Assembly (NCBI GenBank): GCA_903821255.1
Contig: CAIJKT010000334.1
Span: forward strand, 1-12,219
DNA: 12,219 nucleotides
Direction: 5' to 3'
Source of the DNA: an uncultured Lentisphaeria bacterium
Lineage (GTDB): Bacteria > Verrucomicrobiota > Lentisphaeria > Victivallales > Victivallaceae
Shown in pieces: positions 7,011 to 12,219 of the stretch; the first letter of the stretch is position 1, and each line of letters starts with the position of its first letter. A program made the position numbers and the translations under genes. The notes below the pieces were generated by a model that saw only the letters and a list, made by a program, of their open reading frames with translations, had not been told where the DNA came from and searched no databases.

Positions 7011-8030
7011 TTACTCTTTGAAAATCAGCCATGGCAGAAGCTTTTCATGCATCGGTTTCCTGTTTTCCTGAAGTATCCATTCGATCACCTTGCCGTTAAA
7101 TCCTTCATAGTCCTGATTGATCATCGCCACTCCCGGCGTGCCGGCCAGATTTTCCGCATAATCAAAAACCAGCATGTGGAAATCTCTGCCGGTCAGCATG
7201 CCCCGCACTTCGGCCATTGCAATCAGCGGTTCCGCCATCAGGAAATTATCCAGATAGACGCCTTTTACCGGGTTTTTACTATCGAATAAAGCATTAGCTA
7301 TCTTTTCAATTTCTTTATAACCGCAGTTATATCGGTCAGAATCAATAAACAGCATATCAGGAATCACTCTCAACTTCATCCGTATCGCAAGTTCGTAGAA
7401 CTCCAGCTGGCGTTCAGCAATGTACGGATATTTGGTCTGAGCCTTGCTGGAAACATACGCGATGTTTTTGCCCGCATGGCCGGTCAGCCACTCCAGCCCT
7501 TCTTTGATACCGCTTCTGGAATCCGTGGTGACATAATCATAATCACCGTAAATCCGGTGAATGATCAATTGCGCAACACCGGCATTCCGCAAGTAATCCA
7601 TAATCATCATCTGGCTGTAGTCCGGACGTTCCCAGATCACGGCATTGCCGCGACTGGCGATTTTCTGGAGGGTTATGTTGATATCTCTGGGGCGGCAGAG
7701 CGAACAATCCACATAATGTTGAATTTCCGCCGCCAGCGATCCGGGGCTGAACGCGGTCATCGGGGTAAATTCACTGATAAGATATATTTTGCGGAATTCC
7801 CCGCTGCTTGACTGTTTTTCCGCTACAAATGTTCCAGCCCCCTGCCTTGAATAGAGAACTCCGTCACGTTCAAGTTCGCAGACCGCCTTGTCAATGCTGC
7901 CGCGGGAACATTTATAACGGCGCATGAACTGGTGCCGGGAATACAATTTATCCCCTGGTTTCAATAACCCGCTTTGAATGTCGGCCAATATTTTTTCTTT
8001 TATCGTATCTATTTTAGAAAGCGTCCGCAT
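7011..8030 (-). CDS. GntR-type regulator with LacI-like sensor domain
   Basis: This 339-residue transcription factor has a GntR winged helix-turn-helix at residues 8-70. Typical landmarks are LKPGDKLYSRHQFMRRYKCS, then ELERDGVLYSRQGAGTFV, the wing ending the domain. The remaining 265 residues resemble the periplasmic-binding-protein fold of LacI-type regulators: an early strand KIYLIS, a mid-domain NIAYVSS with following helix, GVYLDNFLMAEPLI, and a late HMLVFDY and GVAMINQDYEGF. The overall build matches the AraR class (GntR head, LacI-like sugar-binding body). It would therefore bind a sugar ligand and usually repress. It leads a two-gene unit with the dehydrogenase, and a weak AGGG lies 7 nt before its ATG. 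The adjacent glycosidase unit is a reasonable second target. The ligand is unknown. Confidence 0.9.
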   Translation of the reverse strand: MRTLSKIDTIKEKILADIQSGLLKPGDKLYSRHQFMRRYKCSRGSIDKAVCELERDGVLYSRQGAGTFVAEKQSSSGEFRKIYLISEFTPMTAFSPGSLAAEIQHYVDCSLCRPRDINITLQKIASRGNAVIWERPDYSQMMIMDYLRNAGVAQLIIHRIYGDYDYVTTDSRSGIKEGLEWLTGHAGKNIAYVSSKAQTKYPYIAERQLEFYELAIRMKLRVIPDMLFIDSDRYNCGYKEIEKIANALFDSKNPVKGVYLDNFLMAEPLIAMAEVRGMLTGRDFHMLVFDYAENLAGTPGVAMINQDYEGFNGKVIEWILQENRKPMHEKLLPWLIFKE

Positions 8031-8093
8031 ATATAAGCCCTATGTAAATCATAGTATATATTATAATGCCGGAAACTATTTTTGATATAAGCC
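8031..8093 (-). promoter_or_regulatory. Candidate promoter and repeat ahead of regulator gene
   Basis: A perfect TATAAT lies at 8065-8060 on the minus strand, but no good -35 stands 16-18 bp upstream. The 9-mer ATATAAGCC occurs at 8031-8039 and 8085-8093 (plus-strand reading), bracketing this box at a 54-bp spacing close to five helical turns. The pair could be an autoregulatory site. Evidence is positional only. Confidence 0.35.
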
Positions 8094-8185
8094 GCCGCCA
8101 TTTTAGTTGCACACTTGCTTAATATATTATATTGATCTTTGTCCATGTCCTGGATTAGAGCAGTATAATAATTCCGCATCAGGCG

Positions 8186-8254
8186 GCCTGCCCCACAGGC
8201 AGCTTCCCATGTGTGTCAAAGCATGCCGCGCCGGCAAATGTACAGGTTCTGTAC
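8186..8254. repeat. Two small inverted repeats after the acetyltransferase gene
   Basis: GCCTG-CCCCA-CAGGC (8186-8200) and GTACAG-GTT-CTGTAC (8240-8254) lie in the 240-bp gap between the acetyltransferase stop and the regulator start. Either could form a transcript hairpin ending the upstream unit. Neither is followed by a clear U-run on the minus strand, so I do not call a terminator. No gene is visible in this gap. Confidence 0.4.
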
Positions 8255-8270
8255 GCGCAAATATCAGGAC

Positions 8271-8765
8271 TTACAGTTTAAGACTGTATGTAATGGAAGT
8301 CTTCATTTTTTTAAACCCGGCTTTTTCATAACTGGCGCGGGCTCTGGCGTGGCCTTCATCTTCATAGCCGGTACTGACAATTGCATATTTCATGCCATGC
8401 AGGCGGAAGATTTCCAGAACCTTTGCGTGCTGAGCGGAACCGATGCCCATGCCCTGGCAATCCGGCGCTACGGCATTGTTGCAGATTTCACCGATGCCGG
8501 TTTCTTTATTCATATCAAACGTGGTAAAACCGACTATTTTACCGTTGAGTTCGGCAACCAGCACCATGTCCGGAGATCTTTCAGCTTTCTCCCGTATCTG
8601 GCGAGCTTTCCCCGCCTGCCAATTGCGGCTTAAGCGTTCAGCGAGGTCATCGTTGCCGATATACTTGCGGTAGCCGTCATGAATGCCCCTCCACGCGCTG
8701 ACTGCAATCGCGCAGATTGTCTCAATATCGCCGGAACAAACCGGCCGGATGATGATATCTTTCAT
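8271..8765 (-). CDS. GNAT family N-acetyltransferase
   Basis: This 164-residue cytoplasmic protein of the GNAT fold would transfer an acetyl group from acetyl-CoA to an amine. It opens with IIIRPVCSGDIETICAI, the usual first strand and helix. MVLVAELNGKIVGFTTF provides strands 2-4. The acetyl-CoA pyrophosphate loop is in NNAVAPDCQGMGIGSAQHAK (Q-x-x-G-x-G form). The end HARARASYEKAGFKK is the conserved motif-B region with the helix and Tyr commonly acting near the thiolate. Length is normal for a single domain. Its ATG is 9 bp beyond the amidohydrolase stop, so the pair is almost certainly one unit. The substrate cannot be read from sequence; a small amine or amino acid released by the amidohydrolase is speculation. 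Confidence 0.92.
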   Translation of the reverse strand: MKDIIIRPVCSGDIETICAIAVSAWRGIHDGYRKYIGNDDLAERLSRNWQAGKARQIREKAERSPDMVLVAELNGKIVGFTTFDMNKETGIGEICNNAVAPDCQGMGIGSAQHAKVLEIFRLHGMKYAIVSTGYEDEGHARARASYEKAGFKKMKTSITYSLKL

Positions 8766-8774
8766 TGAGTACTT

Positions 8775-9725
8775 CTAAAGATATTGATAAGCAGGATTTT
8801 TTGCCATTGCCGCGGCGCGCGCCAGATAATCATCCAGCGGTTCCAGTTCATACTCCCGAACCAGGTCGGCGACAGTAAAATCATCCGAGTTGCTGTAAAG
8901 CAGCACCGAAGCAAGCCGGCCGGTATCGTCTATCTCGACTTCGGGGCCGTATTTTTTCTTGATCTCAGTCAGTTTCGGCCAGTTGTAATCCAGATGCAGC
9001 AGAACGCGGTCAAGATTGATAACAGCCGTGACATGGTTGAAATAGTTCGTCGTTTCGGCAAGGGTGCGGCCGTTCGGCGCGATTATGGCGCTGGGCATGA
9101 TCAATGACGGCGACACCGCCCCGACAAAGAACGAACGGCATGAATATGCCCAGTATTCCTGCATCAGGCCGCCGTGATAGAACGATGAAAACATGATGAT
9201 GTCCGGCTGCTGCGCGGCGTAAGCCAGGCGGAGTTCGTCAAAGTTCAGATCGAAGCAGATGACTCCGGCAATTCTGCCGCAATCGGTTTCGATGACCTGA
9301 TGTTTCGTGCCCGCCTTGATGCCTTCCTCCATTTCGCCGATTGTCAGAAAGTTTTTCTCATATCCGCCGAGCAGTTTACCCGAACGGCTGATGAAACGGA
9401 TACCGTTGACCAGCTTGCCGGCGGGGTCAAAGTAATCAGTCGAATAGCCGATATTGCAATTGTTTTGTACCGCGATTTCCGCCAGCATGTCATAAATCCG
9501 GTTGCCGCGGACACGGAAAAAATCCTGCCTAGTGAATCCGGCGGTTTCATCCGCCGGGGCATCGCAGATTTCCGGCAGCAGAATAAAATCCGGACGCTCC
9601 GGCAGAACTTTTTCCAGTTCATTTCTGATATGTTTCGAAACCTGAATGACAAAATCCTCCGCGGAGCTGTTTGCCGGCTGAATCAGCGCGGGAACAATTG
9701 TACTTATCTTTATTTTCTTTGACAT
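8775..9725 (-). CDS. Carbon-nitrogen hydrolase (nitrilase superfamily)
   Basis: This 316-residue cytoplasmic enzyme of the nitrilase superfamily hydrolyses a non-peptide C-N bond, most likely an amide or carbamoyl group. The catalytic triad is visible in the right order: Glu52 in ILLPEI, Lys124 in GYEKNFLT, and Cys157 in GVICFDLNF. Glu131 or Glu133 may be the accessory glutamate. FSSFYHGG at 179-186 and AIIAPNGRTLAET at 213-225 are further family strands. The tail after residue 255 (EIKKKYGPEVEIDDTGRLA and on) is longer than in minimal members. I use ATG 9725, preceded by AGAAGGAT, rather than a longer in-frame form whose 46 extra residues are hydrophobic translation of the AT-rich gap 9726-9829. 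That gap holds no convincing promoter. The substrate is unassigned. Confidence 0.92.
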   Translation of the reverse strand: MSKKIKISTIVPALIQPANSSAEDFVIQVSKHIRNELEKVLPERPDFILLPEICDAPADETAGFTRQDFFRVRGNRIYDMLAEIAVQNNCNIGYSTDYFDPAGKLVNGIRFISRSGKLLGGYEKNFLTIGEMEEGIKAGTKHQVIETDCGRIAGVICFDLNFDELRLAYAAQQPDIIMFSSFYHGGLMQEYWAYSCRSFFVGAVSPSLIMPSAIIAPNGRTLAETTNYFNHVTAVINLDRVLLHLDYNWPKLTEIKKKYGPEVEIDDTGRLASVLLYSNSDDFTVADLVREYELEPLDDYLARAAAMAKNPAYQYL

Positions 9726-9829
9726 CTTAAATCCTTCTGTTTTATAATTAAAATACATTGGGAAAATATAAAAAGATATAGCATAAATTATCGTTTCTAT
9801 GGCAAAATTCAACGGACTGGGTTCTAATT

Positions 9830-12028
9830 TTAGATTGAACTGGTCTCCGGGCGGGCGATCCATTTCTCAATGACTTCAGCAAACTTTTTGAATGAAATTG
9901 GTTTGGCCAGGTAATCCTGCATGCCGGCGGCAATACATTTCTCCCGGTCTCCCTGAAACACATAGGCGGTCATGGCGATTACCGGAACGTTGTGATCCAG
10001 GACGGCTGACACCGGATTCCGAATCCTGCCGGTTACTTCAAACCCGTTCATTTCGGACAATTGAATATCCATCAGCACCAGATCGTAATGTTTTCTGCTC
10101 AATGCAATAATGGCATCCGGACCATTTGAAGCGCCATCAGCTTTATATCCGAGACGATGCAGCACTTCAACCGTCATTTGCTGGTTGATCATATTGTCTT
10201 CAACCACCAATATATGCCCGGCTTTGCAAATTTCACCGGCTTTGCGCAAAACTGATTGCTCGTTATTGTTGTTATAACCCGGATCCGGAAGCTTGCTGAA
10301 ACCCAGCCTCAAAGTAAACCAGAAAGTAGAGCCGCTGTCGGGTTCGCTCTCGGCGCCGATATGTCCGCCCGTCATTTCAACCAGTTGCCTGGATATTGCC
10401 AGCCCCAGACCGGTCCCGCCGAATTTCCTGGATACGGATGAGTCGCTTTGAGTAAACGGCTTAAACAGCGCCTGAATTCTGTCCGGCGCTATTCCAATGC
10501 CGGTATCCCTGACTTCAAAACGAATCATTGCGCCATTTTCATCTTTTGATTCAGTCTTCAGATGAAGAGTAATTTTCCCCTGATGCGTAAATTTGACGGC
10601 ATTACCGATCAAATTAATCAATATCTGTTTAAGCCGCACCGGGTCGCCTACCGCTCTCATCGGGATATCCTGTTCAATGGAGCAATTCAGTTTCAGATTT
10701 TTTCCCTGGGCGCGCAATGACATCAACTCAACGACTTCAATGACGGTTTTTCTTAATTCAAAATCCAGCATTTCCAGTTGAAGTTTTCCGGCCTCGATTT
10801 TGGAAAGATCCAGAATGTCATTGATGATCGAGATCAGCGAACTGGCGCTGTCCCGGATCATTCTGGCGTATTTATTCTGCTCCTCGTTCAAGTCGGATTC
10901 AATCAATAGTTCGGTCATGCCGACAATACCGTTCATCGGCGTCCGGATTTCATGACTCATATTGGACAGAAAATGACTTTTGGCCGAATTTGCTTCATCC
11001 GCCTCTTTTTTAGCGGCAATCAATTCTTTTTCCGTCTGCTTATGCCGGGTAATTTCGCGGATGAATGAGAAAAGCAGCGCGGAAAGCAGCAGGGTCAGCA
11101 TCAAACCTGCCGGTAGAATCAGCCAGTAAATGGATGAAAGATTATTATCTATATAATCGCGGTCGGCGTAAATATTGACACACCAGGTTCTCGCGGAAAA
11201 GTTGAACTTGTGCTTGTTCGACAAAAATGTCGCGTTGGCGGGCAGCTTGTCACTTACGGAAGTCTTGATCCCGGCAGTACAGGCATGTATGGTAAAAAGA
11301 TTTTCCGGCGGCGGAATCGTAATATCCTGAAGCTGAATTATTAAATGCTGCGGCCAGTCAGATGCCGATGCTGCTTTTATAATGTCTCCGCTCCGGAAAA
11401 CTCCGGCGATGAAACCCATCAGGGCAGTCCGCCGCTGTTCCGCATTATCACGCGGCATTTTGTTATAATACACCGGCAGGAATACGAGAAATCCATACTG
11501 CTGCTCTTTCTCCTGGATCATGCGGATCCGCCGTGTAACAATCGCCAAACCGGTGTCAGACGCTTTTTCCATGGCTTCGCGGCGGACAGGGTCGGAACTC
11601 ACGTCGAAACCCAGTGTCAATTTATTGCCTTGCACCGGGGTGACGAGCTGTATTGGATAGTAAATATCTCTTTCTCCGGCCTTGACGATACTTCTGTCAG
11701 TGCCGAATTCTTTGATTTCAAAAGGCAAAGCGCCGCCGTTTTTATTAAGTTTCTCGAAAAGCGCACGCTCGGCATTGGAAACTTTGGGAATCCATTCAAT
11801 GGCTTTGATTCCGGGATTATCCTGTAATTCAGAAATTACGAATTTTGCAAATTCGTCTTTGGTCAGGCTTTTGGAGGTAATATAAAAATTGCGAACCGTA
11901 TCCAGAACGATAAGGTGCTCCTTGAGCTTATTCTCAATAATGCCGGAAACAAAAAAAGCATCCAGTTTGAATTGAAAAGCACCATAGACCAGGTAAAAAA
12001 GGATCGCAAGGATAAAAAAGCGCCTGAC
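9830..12028 (-). CDS. CHASE-domain hybrid sensor histidine kinase, 5' end missing
   Basis: Numbered from the first sense codon after an in-frame stop (12028), this is a 732-residue membrane kinase lacking a start codon. Residues 2-20 ([17 protein letters not shown]) form transmembrane segment 1. A CHASE sensor follows, with [13 protein letters not shown] and [10 protein letters not shown]. Segment 2 (about 299-323) and a short coiled-coil lead to HisKA with phospho-acceptor His359 in [10 protein letters not shown]. The ATPase has Asn476 (N box), DTGIGI and [11 protein letters not shown] receiver domain follows, with acidic pair Glu610-Asp611, phospho-acceptor Asp654, Thr687 and Lys709 (LAKP). 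It would sense an extracytoplasmic small molecule and phosphorylate its own receiver. No phosphotransfer domain or partner regulator is in the window. An ATG at 12032-12030 (MS) is one base out of frame. The start is probably lost at the junction with the right-edge sequence. Confidence 0.9.
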   Translation of the reverse strand, partial: VRRFFILAILFYLVYGAFQFKLDAFFVSGIIENKLKEHLIVLDTVRNFYITSKSLTKDEFAKFVISELQDNPGIKAIEWIPKVSNAERALFEKLNKNGGALPFEIKEFGTDRSIVKAGERDIYYPIQLVTPVQGNKLTLGFDVSSDPVRREAMEKASDTGLAIVTRRIRMIQEKEQQYGFLVFLPVYYNKMPRDNAEQRRTALMGFIAGVFRSGDIIKAASASDWPQHLIIQLQDITIPPPENLFTIHACTAGIKTSVSDKLPANATFLSNKHKFNFSARTWCVNIYADRDYIDNNLSSIYWLILPAGLMLTLLLSALLFSFIREITRHKQTEKELIAAKKEADEANSAKSHFLSNMSHEIRTPMNGIVGMTELLIESDLNEEQNKYARMIRDSASSLISIINDILDLSKIEAGKLQLEMLDFELRKTVIEVVELMSLRAQGKNLKLNCSIEQDIPMRAVGDPVRLKQILINLIGNAVKFTHQGKITLHLKTESKDENGAMIRFEVRDTGIGIAPDRIQALFKPFTQSDSSVSRKFGGTGLGLAISRQLVEMTGGHIGAESEPDSGSTFWFTLRLGFSKLPDPGYNNNNEQSVLRKAGEICKAGHILVVEDNMINQQMTVEVLHRLGYKADGASNGPDAIIALSRKHYDLVLMDIQLSEMNGFEVTGRIRNPVSAVLDHNVPVIAMTAYVFQGDREKCIAAGMQDYLAKPISFKKFAEVIEKWIARPETSSI

Positions 12029-12034
12029 TCATTA
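11990..12034. other. Probable sequence junction
   Basis: Here the minus-strand kinase stops exactly at its first transmembrane segment, with stops TAA and TGA at 12034-12029. The plus strand immediately becomes an internal part of an unrelated peptidase with more A-rich codons. Neither gene has an intact 5' end. This suggests a contig chimera or a rearrangement breakpoint. Confidence 0.6.
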
Positions 12035-12219
12035 GAAAAGAAAACGTTCTATTTTACCTACAACCTGCAAACTGACCAATTATCAGAACTTAAAAACTAC
12101 GATAAAGTAAAACCAAAACCGGCCTGGGCATCTATTGCTCCGGATAGTTCTGCAGTCGTGTTTTCTAAAAACAACAACTTATACTGGATGGACAAGGATA
12201 ATTATAAAAAGGCCCTAAA
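12032..12219 (+). CDS. S9-family (DPP IV-type) peptidase fragment, both ends missing
   Basis: The plus-strand frame from about 12032 to the window edge encodes LEKKTFYFTYNLQTDQLSEL, then KPAWASIAPDSSAVVFSKNN and NLYWMD. This is the blade pattern of the N-terminal beta-propeller of S9 (dipeptidyl peptidase IV-type) serine peptidases, especially as seen in Bacteroidetes. The catalytic alpha/beta-hydrolase domain would lie to the right, outside the window. The residues before it would normally include a signal peptide and the first blades. The frame stays open to the left, but there it overlaps the kinase on the other strand, so the true left limit is uncertain. Base use is more A-rich than in the rest of the window, which fits a different source or a join. 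Confidence 0.68.

Noticed and set aside
9726..9863. N-terminal extension of the carbon-nitrogen hydrolase
   Set aside because: The extra 46 residues overlap the kinase stop and translate an AT-rich gap, while ATG 9725 has a good ribosome site and family-like N-terminus.

Overview
The window looks like chromosomal sequence from a free-living or gut carbohydrate degrader of the PVC superphylum, most probably Lentisphaerota (Victivallis-like). This is inferred from family content, not from a marker gene. The main pointer is a pseudopilin with the [24 protein letters not shown] leader type and a terminal H-X9-DG motif. It sits directly ahead of a large exported glycosidase-like protein, with Gfo/Idh/MocA dehydrogenases and a GntR/LacI-type regulator nearby.

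Layout, left to right. Bases 1-550 hold AT-rich repeats and the remnant of an AraC-type DNA-binding domain on the minus strand. Bases 581-740 carry a perfect palindrome, a good sigma70-type promoter and a ribosome binding site for a plus-strand Gfo/Idh/MocA oxidoreductase (741-1766). Everything from 1880 to 12028 is on the minus strand, in four apparent transcription units. Read in the direction of transcription they are: a hybrid sensor histidine kinase (12028-9830, start lost); a nitrilase-superfamily amidohydrolase plus a GNAT acetyltransferase (9725-8271, 9 bp apart); a GntR/LacI-type regulator plus a second Gfo/Idh/MocA oxidoreductase (8030-5884, 20 bp apart); and a pseudopilin plus an exported GH42-like glycosidase (5686-1880, 33 bp apart). 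The last unit has a textbook promoter and Shine-Dalgarno sequence.

The central genes suggest an accessory carbohydrate-use locus. An exported enzyme with two copies of a beta-rich N-terminal module would act on a glycan or glycoside outside the cytoplasm. The pseudopilin may belong to its surface or secretion apparatus. Cytoplasmic dehydrogenases would process released sugars or sugar derivatives, and the GntR/LacI-type protein would sense a ligand. No transporter lies in the window and the substrate cannot be named.

The last ~190 bases are different. They encode, on the plus strand, an internal piece of a Bacteroidetes-like S9 (dipeptidyl peptidase IV-type) peptidase. They abut the kinase exactly where its start codon should be, which suggests a chimeric contig join or a real rearrangement breakpoint. 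I see no CRISPR array, tRNA, rRNA, transposase or phage gene, and no convincing undescribed system. The points most worth checking are the edge junction, the altered active-site region of the GH42-like enzyme, the AraC remnant and the shared promoter motifs.
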